NCBI GenBank assembly: GCA_907163375.1
Contig: CAJQUW010000477.1
Span: forward strand, 1-64,000
DNA length: 64,000 nt
Source: Prostheceraeus crozeri
Lineage: Eukaryota; Platyhelminthes; Polycladida; Euryleptidae
Direction of reading: 5' to 3'
The translations under genes were made by a program, and so were the position numbers. This document shows, in pieces, positions 42,779-54,472 of the stretch (its first letter is position 1; every line of letters begins with the position of its first letter). The notes beneath the pieces are model-generated. The model was not told the DNA's origin, made no database searches, and saw nothing but the letters and a program-made list of their open reading frames with translations.

Positions 42779-43705
42779 ATGGCCGCTTTTATGGATGTCT
42801 ATCCCGACCTTGACGATCATCACACTACGAAGGACATTTTCTCTTTAAACGATAATAAATTTTTGAAATTATACCGATTCGATAAGGATGTATTTCGCTC
42901 CATAACAGATCTGATTCGAGCTGACATTGAAAGGCCAACTTCTCGATCATGTTCATTGTCTTGCGAAATACAGTTGGCAGCGGCGATACGATACTATGCG
43001 ACTGGATGTTTTCAAACAGATGTCGGTGAAGGCCTTAATATTAGCCAGCCGTCGGTTTATCGTGCTGTCTGCAACGTCGGAAGTGCATTGGATGAAGTGT
43101 TTGATGACTATATTAAATGGCCAGACAACAAAACTTTAACTGAAAACAAACTTCTCTTCTACAAAATCGTGAGATTTCCAGCTGTTATTGGAGCCATTGA
43201 CTGCACCCACATTAGGATTCAAAGGCCATCATCCGATAAAAATCAGTATGTAAATAGAAAATTTTACCAGTCTCTGAATGTTCAAGCGGTTTGTGGACCT
43301 ACTGGACTTCTTCATAACGTCGAAGTAAATTGGCCAGGAAGTAATCACGACTCATTTATTCTTCGATTCGGTAGCAATGTATGGAGCCATATGGAGCAAT
43401 CACCTCATCATGGTTACGTACTTGGTGATTCAGCGTACCCATTACGTGCATGGCTCCTCACACCCTTAACTAATCCATCGACCCCATCAGAGCTTGCCTA
43501 TAATACTTCGCACAAGAGAACGCGTGTATTGATTGAGCACACTTTTGGACGACTTAAAAGGCGGTTCCATCTGTTACACAGTGAAAATCGACGCAGGACC
43601 ATCAAGAATATCGTAGAAGATAAAAGGGCATGCTGTGTGCTGCACAACATAGCTGTCCTGAACAAACAAAGAGATTTCACTTCGCGATACTTCACAATGG
43701 CTTGA
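42779..43705 (+). CDS. second Harbinger transposase (HARBI1-like), copy 1, 3' end fused to Tc1
   Basis: Intronless frame from MAAFMDVYPDLDDHHTTKDI. An HTH-like part includes CEIQLAAAIRYYATGCFQTD and ISQPSVYRAV. DDE_Tnp_4 motifs: FPAVIGAIDCTHIRIQRP (first Asp), NWPGSNHDSFILR, GYVLGDSAYPL (second Asp), and TRVLIEHTFGRLKRRFHLLH (Glu). CCVLHNIAVLNKQ is the normal C-terminal C-x-L-H-N-x-x motif. After residue 298, at 43672, the frame passes into antisense Tc1 DNA and stops after a few residues at 43705. All catalytic residues are present, but the C-terminal tail and 3' element end are lost. No MADF partner gene was seen. Confidence 0.85.
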   Translation: MAAFMDVYPDLDDHHTTKDIFSLNDNKFLKLYRFDKDVFRSITDLIRADIERPTSRSCSLSCEIQLAAAIRYYATGCFQTDVGEGLNISQPSVYRAVCNVGSALDEVFDDYIKWPDNKTLTENKLLFYKIVRFPAVIGAIDCTHIRIQRPSSDKNQYVNRKFYQSLNVQAVCGPTGLLHNVEVNWPGSNHDSFILRFGSNVWSHMEQSPHHGYVLGDSAYPLRAWLLTPLTNPSTPSELAYNTSHKRTRVLIEHTFGRLKRRFHLLHSENRRRTIKNIVEDKRACCVLHNIAVLNKQRDFTSRYFTMA

Positions 43706-44046
43706 TGTACAGCAATCCTTGATACATTGAATGTGTTCGCAATATAACGTTCACTACGACCATTTTCATGGTAGGCGACTATCTGCGCTCTCACAGTTGG
43801 CTTGATGGTCTTTGCTTTGCCCATTCTCGGATTGTGACAGCTAATCGGTGAGCATTTGTATTTATCCGTTGGAATGTCTTTCAACCAGGACAGTGGGCGT
43901 CGCTAAACAAGGTTGTGAATTGTAGCTATCTATGAGAAGAATGGTGAGTGACTCATCGTGTCACTAAGACTTTGATGACTGTAAAAACAAAAGTATGGAG
44001 CAGTAACAGAAGTTGATATGTGGTCTTAAATTAATAGCCACCGCTG
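43673..44046 (-). pseudogene. Tc1 transposase N-terminal fragment, copy 2
   Basis: Reading minus, MGKAKTIKPTVRAQIVAYHE then RYIANTFNVSRIAVHQAI and VKYREVKS gives the intact first HTH of the Tc1 transposase. It ends at the duplication junction 43673. It preserves the 23 bases missing at 30310-30325 in copy 1. The TIR end CCACCGCTG plus TA closes it at 44046. Confidence 0.85.
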
Positions 44047-44300
44047 TAAATCTACATGTAGGGTAATACTTTTTTCGTTGAATCAAAAGTGGCTAAAGTT
44101 AAGAATAACGACCCTAACTTTAGCCACCACTTTAAACCGAAACCAGAGTATACTTATAATCGAAATTGAAAAGCAGAATAGTTACGACAACTCAGCAGCA
44201 TTAGATGTCAACCAGCTAAGTGATAATGAATGATGTCGGGCTATTTCTTAAAGAATGTCAGCAAAAAAATGAAAAAAAATAAAGTTAGGGCGTTTGACGG
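44047..44300 (-). mobile_element. right terminal fragment of the second pogo, copy 2
   Basis: Duplicate of 30616-30870. It includes the inverted pair GGCTAAAGTTAAG/CCCTAACTTTAGCC and ends AAAGTTAGGGCGTTTGACGG plus TA (44301-44302). It has one T fewer in the terminal motif than copy 1, and matches the left end of the element better. No transposase DNA. Confidence 0.85.
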
Positions 44301-47300
44301 TATTGTATAGGCTTACAAAGTCCCTGAATTCACGACTAATTGTTATGTTACACAATAAACGCCATTGAAAAACAACTGTCTTCGCACTTCGCATCCAGCC
44401 CATAGCGATTAGAGAGTCGTTCAATCTTTTCAGCCGAATGGATGTCTGCAAAATGTGTTTGATCCAACGAAGAAGGCATGTATTCTCTACTACTAAGTCG
44501 TGTGGTTGGTGGCGCAACTACCACCCCCCATAGCGACACCAATGTTATATTCATATTTATAATTGGTAGATGGTTATGCGCTAGCATATATTTTGTATGC
44601 ATATATGCACTCGTGGCACAGGGCTGCTCAGCAAACAGTAACAAAATCGGCTTTTCTACCGCCTCATCTGAGGGCCTACTTCGCCTCGCTGTTTTAGCAT
44701 CTGTTAGGAGAGACCTGCAAAGACATTTGGTTCGACGTGGGCACCGGTTCTTTTGTCTGTTGTGGAATTATTGAACAAATGTGATGGACCTGCACCATAA
44801 TTTCATTAGATCTACAAATTGATGATTGTTTTCTACTGAGCTGCTTGTCGCCAACGTCAACGCCATTCATGTTCAGTAGAGCCACTAAGAACGCATTTTC
44901 TGAGCTTGCTCTTTGCACATTGTTTATCGAGATGGGTGCGCACGGAAAGTAATGAAATCATTTATGTTAAATCGTGACTTATTCATGTCACATTCTCACA
45001 TTTTTATCAAACTGTTGGTGTTTGGTATTTTCATAATCTTTGCGATGTAGGAAGTAGGAATATGTAAGTTTTCTTCAAGTAAGTTCAATAATTATTTTTC
45101 AAACTTTTCTCAACATTTTTCTCAAGACCGCTAAAGTGCACAAGTACGAGTAGACTCGTACTATTCAAAGTCAATGAAATTTCAAAACTCCAGTTGAGTT
45201 TAATCTACAGCTGTACGGTGACGCACAAGTAATAAGCAGAGATATGTCTTAGTTCTCTCATCGCGGGATATGCAGATGTGTTCACTATTCATGTTTGTGC
45301 ATTCATTGAATAAAATGATGCAGTCGTAAGAGAGAGCGCTGAAAGAAGTTTGAAAAAGAAATATTGATATCATTTGAATAAAATCTATGTCTTCTTATTC
45401 TAGCATCGCAGGGATTCTGAAGACATCAAACACTAACATGTTGGAGGAAAAAGTTTGGTGATGTTCTCTGTGATTGAAGTCACGATTTTGTGTTACACAT
45501 AGGCTACGATATCATTGCTTCTCTTTCCTAGTGCACCGATTTCGATGCGCACTCGTGAATCCAAAGAAAGCTCAGTCAGTACTCTCTCCCTTCGTGCTTG
45601 ATTGTTATCATACTCGCATGTTTTCCTATTCAAAATATACAATCAGTTAGCGATTGTCACGTTTTGACGACTGTCCAACAAACACAATGACGGATACAAA
45701 TTAAGAATATATATCTCAAAAGCTGAGACTTCAAGCTCTCGAATTATGACGTGCATGTCGTGCTGATGTGCAACACGATTAGAAGATATAATATGAGAAT
45801 TTATATGAATTTTGACATGACTTCGGGGTCCGTAATTTATGATCAACTCTGTACAATTCTTTGCTATTAAGAATGATGAGGATCAAATGAACCCGATCAG
45901 TTAATTGTTGAACTACAGAAATTAAGGCTTCTTGAAACACAGTCAACGCAATGCCGCAATCTCGAATTCTACGCAAGTCATTCCTATATTTCTAACTTGT
46001 TAAGTAATTCTGAGACAGGTTAGCTATGCTCAAACAATGAATGACGGAATATTCTTCACCAAAATACGCAAGCAAAGTTTCTTCATGTTATGTTTTGAAT
46101 TGAGTGTTAGAGATACCGCTCTCGGACTGGTCTCGTTTAGATTTCATCGAATTCCTCACACCGTCTCAAGATCGATTAGTATCAAATTCATTTTTGTCAT
46201 TCGTAGGATTTTTACCACATTAAATCCAGCAAGTTGTGACCTTGAATGTCATAGTTTTCCTCATTTCCTCAGTGATAACAGACATGATTATGTTTTAACA
46301 GATGAAACAAGCGGAAAATAGCCTGGAATTTCATAATTATTCAATCATGCGTAACAAAAATGACAAAAAAACGTGGTGCTTGCAGGCAAGAAGTCAATTT
46401 ATGCATTGAAATCTAACTTTGTTAAAAAATTTCTTCGTTCCCGAGATCGATTTTAGATTGATTCAAAACTGCTTCGTCTTGTTACTCATTTTCATTTTCG
46501 GCATGACTTTCATGATGGAATGCCCCAGAAACTGTCTTGGGGGCATTCTTTGTAAAGAATATCCAGCATTCTCGACCGGCAAAGAATCCCCACTCGCTCC
46601 ACCAAAGTCATTTCAAACTACTGTCAATTTCTTAGAAAAATGTGATGCGGCTACAACCCACTTGTCCCATCGAGTTAAAAGGTTGTTGAGGTGAAACGAT
46701 TTGTGGCAGAAGTTCTTAATGTCGTTTACTTTTACGGTTGCGGCCTTCGCTCGCGAAAATAAGTTGTACAACGAGATCGAAGTGCACTCTGTGTTTCGTA
46801 GAGCAATCGATACAAAAATCGATTGCATTTCCATAATTATAGAAAAATTGCCTTCGTTGCTTTTATGGTTGCCATAGTCATAACAGACTTAGTTTGTTTG
46901 ATAACATTGATAAATGAGATCGTCATGTAGAACCATCAGAAGAAACCGAAACTGCCGAATCCTACAACAACACTGTCATTCAGCAATTTTGTTGTATTTG
47001 ATCTCAATTGTTGGCTATTATATCGTTTCGCGTGCTTTGAATCCCATGCATGATCTGCAACTGGATGCATGAGACAGCATGCACATAGACTTCAGTACTT
47101 TTTTACGAAAGTATGGAACCGTAAATGCTGCTGCATTATGCGCGACGCATAACTATGTATTCTTTAATTACAGATGATAAGTCATTAAGGAGAACAACGA
47201 CGCTCACCTCAATGCGATTGCGAATTTGTTGATTTAATATAAGATCATCTGGCGAACTCATTTACCCGAATATGGGGAAAACTCATCTCGGTTTTATGGA

Positions 47301-47717
47301 AAACATGACACATGCAACAAAAATAGCAAAATAAAAAATATTAACATTAATAAAAATATTAAATATGAAAATATTGAAAATGTTTTATTCAAAAATATGC
47401 ACCACACGTAATATGCAGTTATGGATCATTGTATAATTCTGAAGTTCTATGCCTTTCAGTTGAGTTTTATTGAGGAACTTTTCGTGTCTGCCATAAAATG
47501 TTTATGTGAATGTGTGGAAAGAGGCCTTGAACTATGCAAGTTTTGGAAATGGTCAATTTTTCTATTGGAAAGTAAAATTTTTTCAAGCCATGTTTCGCCC
47601 TACACTGCATATCATCAGACAGAAAGGCAGTTAGGCTTGACACTATCAACTTCAATATACTTATGCAATCATTTTAGAAATTGCATCGATAAAGTAAGAA
47701 TAGAAATTGAATATCAG
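44301..47717. other. unassigned interval left of hAT copy 2
   Basis: Duplicate of 30871-34287 with only scattered single-base differences (for example 45458, 46728, 47344, 47548). No gene recognised. Confidence 0.6.
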
Positions 47718-50277
47718 TAGGGCCCAACCTAATTCACGGCAAAAAAATCGTGATTTCACGGAAGATTTTTTGAAGTAGACCAAATTTCACGGAAATTTCA
47801 CGGGATAAGAGTTAACGGTAAAAGAACGTTCGAGACATGACAACAAACGACGGTATGACTTAAAACGCATAACATTGAACAACCGCAAAAATAAGAATGC
47901 TATATTCATGCACAGAGTAACAAGATTTTTCAAATAGGAAACGCATCTAATTGAGTCAGTTTTTTGAGTTCTTTGAAACCATCACTTGGCTGGCTAAATT
48001 GCTCGCTGACATTGCCTGCCGCTGTGGAGCGTTGACATTGTTGTAAAGACTGACGCTTCTTTCGGCATCCACACTGTTGTTCGGCACAGACAAGTACTTC
48101 AGCGCCAGCCGACTCAGCAATGGAAATCTTTCACTGCTCGCAAACCAAAAAGATGTCACGGACGTGTCAGCTGGAGTGCTTACAGCCATTTCTTTGTAAG
48201 CTGCGAATTCAGCCATGACGCGACGATCATCCATTCCGGGTATGATCTGCACCAGTTCATCGCATGGCAGGAGAGATACTTGCTTGAAGTCAAACACCCG
48301 CACAGACTTCATAAATTTCAGTCCAGGTTGAGAAAATCGACGACCTTCACATCTGTAGTACTGACTTAATTTGCAGACAGTGTCTTCATAAACTTTTTTG
48401 TACTTCTCGGTGGCAATGTTTTGTTCATACTCTGCCCAGGCAAGCAAATCCATCACTTTGTTGTAAGTCAAGTGAATGTGAACATGGCTGGATTCAAACC
48501 ATGTCAACAAATCCACGAGTCGGAGCGCATTTGCAGCTATGAATTGGACATCTTCAGCGATGCCTTTGTGATCTTGAAAAAGCTCATTGATTTCAGTCAT
48601 TGCAACTGTTGCGTCTCCGACTTCCAATTCGTTAGCAATGAAATCTTTGTAGTACTGGATGTATTTGGCATGGTGGATGACCGCCCTGAACCAGCTGTTC
48701 CATCTGGTAACCACAGGGGAAGGAGGTAACGAAACTTCAGAGCCAGTTTTCAAAGCTAAGAAATGTTTGTATCGACGTTTTCGAGCAGAGCAGTGAGTAA
48801 AGATAGACTTAAACAAGGCCACAAAACGGTTCACAGATTTGAAGTTTTTTTGCCATGTCTCACCAACCAGATTGATAATGTGCGCATTGCACGTGCAATG
48901 AATAGCGTTTGGTAAAACTGGTTCCATCTTCTCAAAGGCTTTCAACATATAAGACGCGTTGTCAGTAACGACAGCACTGACGTCATCATAGGAAATTCCG
49001 AAGTTCGCTAGACACGTGAGTACGGCTTGGCTCACAGTCACACCATTTACTTGCTTAAGGTAAACGACTTCAGCCAAATAAGCAGTGAGGCTAGCCTGTG
49101 GAGTTTTAATTCCTGGGATAAAGAGAATATGTAGACAAGACCTGTCCTGAGAATCGCTGGCTTCATCAGTAACAACTGCAACGGATGGTGCTGCAGACAG
49201 AAGCTCTTTCAATTGTTGTTTGTGATTGGAAAAGACCTTCGTTTGATAGTCCGTTCGCAAGTGCTGAGAAGCAGGTAAAAGCCCGAGGTTTGTAACATGG
49301 CTTTGTAAGTATTTGCGCAACGAGGGATGATCTAATTTTTCCAAAGGAATATTAGCTGCCGTAAATGCTTCAACCAATTCATAAACAGACACATTACGTT
49401 CATCTCGAGCCTGTGTGTGACGTGAAAACATTCCAGCAACAGTCGCCTGTCTTTTTGTGTTTTTCTCTTGTAGGTCTTCGCTACTTTTTCTTTTACAAAT
49501 ATGAACTGATGATTCTAAGTGTCTGTCAATACTTCCTTTCCGGGTGTGATCGAGCGTTACGTTGCAATAAGAACAAAATAATTTTCCAGAATCGGCATGC
49601 AAAGTTCCTTTTGGATACTGTCTAGCTCGATCTGCACAAGAGACATGCTTAGCTTTCTTCATTGTTGACATAATGCACTTTAAAAACCGATTTCAAAATT
49701 TGGCTGCGATTAAACAACAAATATCAAATACGTACTATTTTCTTTTAACACTCGACGAGCTAGATGGATTCGACCGTACGTTCCACTCACCTCACGCGAT
49801 TGGTGTTTCATTGCTACCCTATTCATTTCCCCATTGGCCATCGCACACTTCATCACTGCTTCTGCGTGTGAGTGTGAGGAAAGACGCGTGCGAGTGAGTG
49901 TGACGCGTGCATCCTCTTGCCGTGAATTTATGCAAAGTAAGCCAAAGAGGATTATTGATTATTTTCCCTGAAGCTGCTGTCAAAATTCTCTCTAAACAAT
50001 GGACCTCAATAACCTCAATCAAATCTGGCTACACGAGTGCGAACTTTGAATCTTCTTTTCTGTAGCTTGTGAATCAAGTCATCTAAGTCAACATCGAAAA
50101 GGAACCCACGAAGATACACAATACATTTTAGGTTGTTTGAAAACATGATAAATTTCTGATAAATACTTAAAAAATAACTTTTTCGCAGAATTTCACACAA
50201 GCGCACATTTTCACGGAAGGTTGCTGATTTCACGGAAAATGTCACGGCCGTGAAATCGTGAATTAGGTTGGGCCCTA
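47718..50277 (-). mobile_element. hAT element, copy 2
   Basis: Same ends as copy 1 (TAGGGCCCAACC...GGTTGGGCCCTA) with AATATCAG on both sides (47710-47717, 50278-50285). Length 2560 bp. It came with the segmental duplication rather than a separate insertion, because the flanks are duplicated too. Its transposase is uninterrupted. Confidence 0.9.
47956..49671 (-). CDS. hAT transposase with BED-like finger, 571 residues, intact
   Basis: The start is MSTMKKAKHVSCADRARQYP. A zinc finger follows: LFCSYCNVTLDHTRKGSIDR then HLESSVHICKRK (C-x2-C...H-x4-5-H), similar to the BED-type fingers of CGGBP1-like proteins. The RNase H-like core shows SVAVVTDEASDSQDRSCLHI (first Asp), VSAVVTDNASYMLKAFEK with a second Asp, and HCTCNAHIINLV, the C-x-x-H motif before the helical insertion. 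VVTRWNSWFRAV has the conserved R-W. The end FPLLSRLALKYLSVPNNSVD AERSVS is the hAT dimerisation region with the catalytic Glu (A-E-R). No stop or frameshift. It would bind the TTTCACGG-rich ends. A domesticated role is possible but there is no evidence for it. Confidence 0.9.
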   Translation of the reverse strand: MSTMKKAKHVSCADRARQYPKGTLHADSGKLFCSYCNVTLDHTRKGSIDRHLESSVHICKRKSSEDLQEKNTKRQATVAGMFSRHTQARDERNVSVYELVEAFTAANIPLEKLDHPSLRKYLQSHVTNLGLLPASQHLRTDYQTKVFSNHKQQLKELLSAAPSVAVVTDEASDSQDRSCLHILFIPGIKTPQASLTAYLAEVVYLKQVNGVTVSQAVLTCLANFGISYDDVSAVVTDNASYMLKAFEKMEPVLPNAIHCTCNAHIINLVGETWQKNFKSVNRFVALFKSIFTHCSARKRRYKHFLALKTGSEVSLPPSPVVTRWNSWFRAVIHHAKYIQYYKDFIANELEVGDATVAMTEINELFQDHKGIAEDVQFIAANALRLVDLLTWFESSHVHIHLTYNKVMDLLAWAEYEQNIATEKYKKVYEDTVCKLSQYYRCEGRRFSQPGLKFMKSVRVFDFKQVSLLPCDELVQIIPGMDDRRVMAEFAAYKEMAVSTPADTSVTSFWFASSERFPLLSRLALKYLSVPNNSVDAERSVSLYNNVNAPQRQAMSASNLASQVMVSKNSKN

Positions 50278-50285
50278 AATATCAG

Positions 50286-51689
50286 ACATAAAACCCAGAA
50301 ATATGTAGAAGCATCTTAAAATAGTAAGTTGATAAGTTACAGAGTCACCATTAAATCGTGTACAAAAGAAGATTCCTAATTTTCGAAGTCCCTCCAAATA
50401 GCTTAAAGCGGTGAAAGATCATATCTAGCTAATGTAATTAAGGATTCATGCTTTTATACTATATGTTCGAAATGCTGCTCACTGACATAAATTGAGTCGA
50501 TGATGAAAGCTGTCGCACACTATCTAGCAGATGCGAATCGCTGTTAATTAGCATACAAGCTTCGCGACTTCGAGTTTGTAGATGACGTATGTCGTCCTTT
50601 CGCTCGGAATACAGGAAGTAGTTCAAGAAATTAGCACGATTTTCTTTGACCTTTGCTCAATTGTATCCACAGTTGCAGATTGTGTCTCTCAGATATTTTT
50701 GGATAACCGCCCACTCCAAAAGTTGGCGAACATACGAAATTATAGTTTCTTTGAATCAAGCAATTCGCAGAATTAGCAATCGGGGTCAACATTGATTTCT
50801 TCATTGGAAAGCTTGATTACACTACACCAAAATATCATGTAGGGTTGATATTGAGTTACTATTGATACTTGTTAAGACAAAAATCATTAAGCGAACGGAA
50901 ATGTGTTTCACGAGTCTTCAAATTTGTAATCGCATACAAATATCCTTATTATTCATGTAAGCAAACCCATCTGCCATTTAATATTAGAGGTTTCAATGAG
51001 CAAAGACGTTGACAGCATGACAGCAGTGCACAAATAACCAATTAAGAGCTTTGCATGTTATTGGAGAGCGACAACGATGCTTGTCCGCTAAATAAACTTT
51101 CATGTTGGCGGACAGCGTAACCTCGAACCCCTTGAGCAAGTTTTATCTTCGAGGGAGACTTACATGACAATGAATTAAGAGAGCTTGATCCCCTAAGACA
51201 AATCGTGTCTGCGAAATAGGCTTTTGTGCTAGCATACAGCATGACCGCAACCTCTTGATCGAAGAGGTTAAAGGTCAATCCCCTTTAAATACGTTGCATT
51301 TTAGTGGAAAGAGTGCGTTTCCCCCTTGGTCGAATCGTATCCGCGAAATAGGCGTGAATAGTTTTTGACAGCGTGAACCATATCCGCTAAATAGGTTTGC
51401 AAAAAACGGACAAAGTGAGCTCAGCTCCCTTCGTCGTTCTTGTTCTCTGCATTCCAATTTTCACAGAAGAATTAGTAAATGGTTAGCTTGAGCATAGGAA
51501 GGTGAATTGACAACATGAATTCACACTTTACCAAATAATGCAAATTGTGACATAAACTCTATGTTTGATGCATGTGTTATCGAATAATGTAGTGTGTTTC
51601 TATCAGTCAATGTTTTCACTACATAACTTATAAGCTTAAAACTTCATTCAATTCGTTATTGATGAGTTTTTTCTTATGAAGATGTCGAG
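50286..51689. other. unassigned interval between hAT and piggyBac, copy 2
   Basis: Duplicate of 36855-37156 joined to 38896-39995, with a single TA where copy 1 has the mariner (50586-50590). It contains the TCCGC(G/T)AAATAGG motif series at 51074-51410. No gene recognised. Confidence 0.6.
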
Positions 51690-51693
51690 TTAA

Positions 51694-54123
51694 CACGTTC
51701 ACTGCCAACTACGAGTATACTCGTAGTTGAGGGTGCTCTCATTTTTGCCAATACGAGTATACTCGTAGTCAAGTAAAATAGGTCCTACACCTAAAAAAAT
51801 GATGCATGATCAAAACAAATCACATGAGCCATGTGTCTAGATCAAATGTATGGCGTGAGACTCGAAAAACATAGATATATACATATAAAGAGTTGTCTAC
51901 AGGGTGTTTAATAAGATACATAAATTATGAACAAACATACACAGATTTTATCCTATTCGTGTTCTGATCACTCGTTTTTCATTCTTTTTTTTTACTAATG
52001 CACCTTCCACATTATCGTCGGTGTGCCGGGAATGTGTAGAATGATGATTGGTTGAGCTTCCGCTACAGGGTGTTCAATAAACTGCATTTTATAAAAGGCC
52101 ATATAGTATAACACTGTCTTTTACACACAGGTTGCACATCTGTTATTTGCGTGTTCAGCAGCTTTCATAGGCCAATCACGCATCTTGAATAGGCATAAAT
52201 TATATTAATAACTATGTTTCCAGTATACATGTTATGCGTCTACATTCAATCAGTATAGAGTTTATCATAGATACTGTATAATATTATGTTATAGCCTACA
52301 TGTACATGATAATGTATGTAGTCTACTGCTGCTAGTTTTATGCGCTTTGATCGATGAAAAATAAGAGTATAATTCAAGATGGATACTTTTCTTGTAATAT
52401 AATTGCAAATGGTTCAACACAACATATTCTGCGAACAGCAAATATTCAACACGATGTCTCTGGAAGACTTCCGAACAATATTAGAGCAATTCGTGAAACT
52501 TGAGAAAGCAGTCATCCACACAAAGGGCAGGATGATTCTGGCAAACTGAACAGAAATATCGGGTCTTCCGACGACGTTGTTGACCAGTGCACACTTTGCA
52601 CGGCTTCGTTGGATTTCTCTTCTTTTCAGTTGCTGGAATTTTCTTCAGGTGATGTATTGGAGTTTGCATCGACTGTGATGCCAAATCAGAAGAATGTCTC
52701 CTGTGATGACTTATGTCACCCACAAGATGAAGGACAATCTGCTCTCTGAAGCTCAATGAAGTGAGCTTTCTTTGTGCTTCTCGCGTTTGATTGTAGATGG
52801 CACACGAGTTCATCACAATAATTTCCAGTACATGAATGAAAAGCTTCTTGTACCACCTCACAGTTTTACGGAGAGACGAATAATAAGATAAAAGCTGGTC
52901 TGAGAGATCGACTCCCGACATTCCTAAGTTGTAATCGCGGACGATGTTCGGCTTTTTCGCTACTTTTCCAAAAACGATTTTCGCAATCCACCATTTCCAA
53001 AGAGTGCATATTGGATATAGTCAGTACGTCGCGCTTGTCTTTCCATTTGCAGACAACAACCGATTCTGAACGCTGCCACTCTACTTGTCCTTTGGACAGC
53101 TTCATATTCACCAGGTCTTTCTTATTTTCCTTCCGATCTGAACGAAGAGTACCGCAGAGATATGTGGATCTCTCAGTCAAGTATTTTGCTAGACCGACGG
53201 AGTTGTAGTAATTGTCAGTAGAAACTACATGTCCTTTATCAAAAAATCCATCAAGAAGATCAACAACTGTAGCTCCTGATTGACCCAGGAAATGTTCATC
53301 AGGAACTGAAGTGCCACAGTACACTCGCAGCTTCAACACAATTCCGGAGGACTCGCAAAGTTCATACAGTTTTATTCCATACTTGTGGCGCTTGTTCTTG
53401 ATATACTGCTTGAATCGCAGCCTTCCTCGCCACAGCACCATTGATTCGTCGATGGATAGATCTCTACCCGGATAGTGATCCCGCATACAATCATTGAAAT
53501 GTTTCAGAACAAACCGAATTTTGAATAGCCGATCCTCGTTCTGAGTCTCATTGTCGGCAAAGTGGAGGAATCGCAGCAGCATTTGAAAGCGGTTTCTACT
53601 CATAGCTGTCCTCCACAGTGACGCATAGTAGAGAACATCGGTGCTCCAGTAGTGTTCAATCGTTGGCAAATCAATAGGGCCCATGTGCAGAAAGAGACCC
53701 ATAAATATCTTCATTTCTCCAAGATTCGTAGGTCGCCAGTCATGCAACCTTGAATTTCTCAGCAATGGGCGAGACTTTTCTAAGTGCTGCTCAGCATACA
53801 GATTAGTTTGATGAACTACTTCATGAAGAAACTCGTCGTTCAAAAAAAGATTCACAATATCAGACGGTGAAGGATTCGCGATGGTCGACGATAGTAAGCC
53901 ACTACTTTCGTTGAAAGCAAATGGCGGAGGAGCTTGAGGTGTAGATTCCCATCGATGAAGTCTATTTCTGTGGTCACTCGGGGTCACAGCACTTGTCGAT
54001 TCCAAGAATGATGTATCACCGGTCTCGTCAATCTGTTCATGTAGGTGAGAAAGAATCTCCGGAATCATCATAATCGCTTTCTAGTATAGCGGCCGCCTGC
54101 TCGTATGTATACTTTCTCTTCAT
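51694..54123 (-). mobile_element. decayed piggyBac element, copy 2
   Basis: TTAA (51690-51693) then CACGTTCACTGCC and the doubled palindrome CTACGAGTATACTCGTAG. Same content as 40000-42429; the right end is also missing here, so it was lost before the duplication. Confidence 0.75.
52481..54123 (-). pseudogene. piggyBac transposase with C-terminal Cys-rich finger, copy 2
   Basis: Near-identical to 40787-42429. Both frameshifts (near 54040 and 52970) are shared, so they predate the duplication. Differences seen: ENKKDL here for ENTKDL, and AQRKL here for AQGKL. The three catalytic Asp motifs (SIDESMVLW, STDNYYNS, GVDLSDQLL) and the Cys/His-rich end are present. Not functional as read. Confidence 0.85.
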
Positions 54124-54472
54124 CTTGCGGAATGACAACCATAAGTGAAGTGATGACTATTTCAGTCTTTCCTCGTTTAGAATGTGAGAATCCCTGTATG
54201 TTGTGTGTTGGCTGACACACTGAATCGATAATATAGCATAGATATCTAGCAATTTGAATGATTGCCATACCCTGAGCCCAAATTCTCGAAACGCGATAAC
54301 CTCTATCCGGATACTATCCTAACCGTATCTTGAGAAAGTTGCTGAATCATCTAATTCTCGAAAGTGGATAGGGTTATCGCGATAGCAGTCGGATGGAGAA
54401 TTCCCTTATCCTGATCGTTACCTAGTTAAGCTCACTGTAAAGCTATTCATTCTCTCTTCATCTCACCGCTAA

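Larger units (their letters stand above)
30265..43672. repeat. segmental tandem duplication, copy 1
   Basis: This segment is repeated in the same orientation at 43673-55290, base for base apart from scattered differences. It begins inside the Tc1 transposase and ends inside the second Harbinger transposase. Copy 1 has an extra 1735 bp mariner (37159-38893), 76 extra bases of Harbinger at its right end (43597-43672), and a 23 bp loss in Tc1. Subtracting these gives lengths that agree to within a few bases. Confidence 0.9.
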
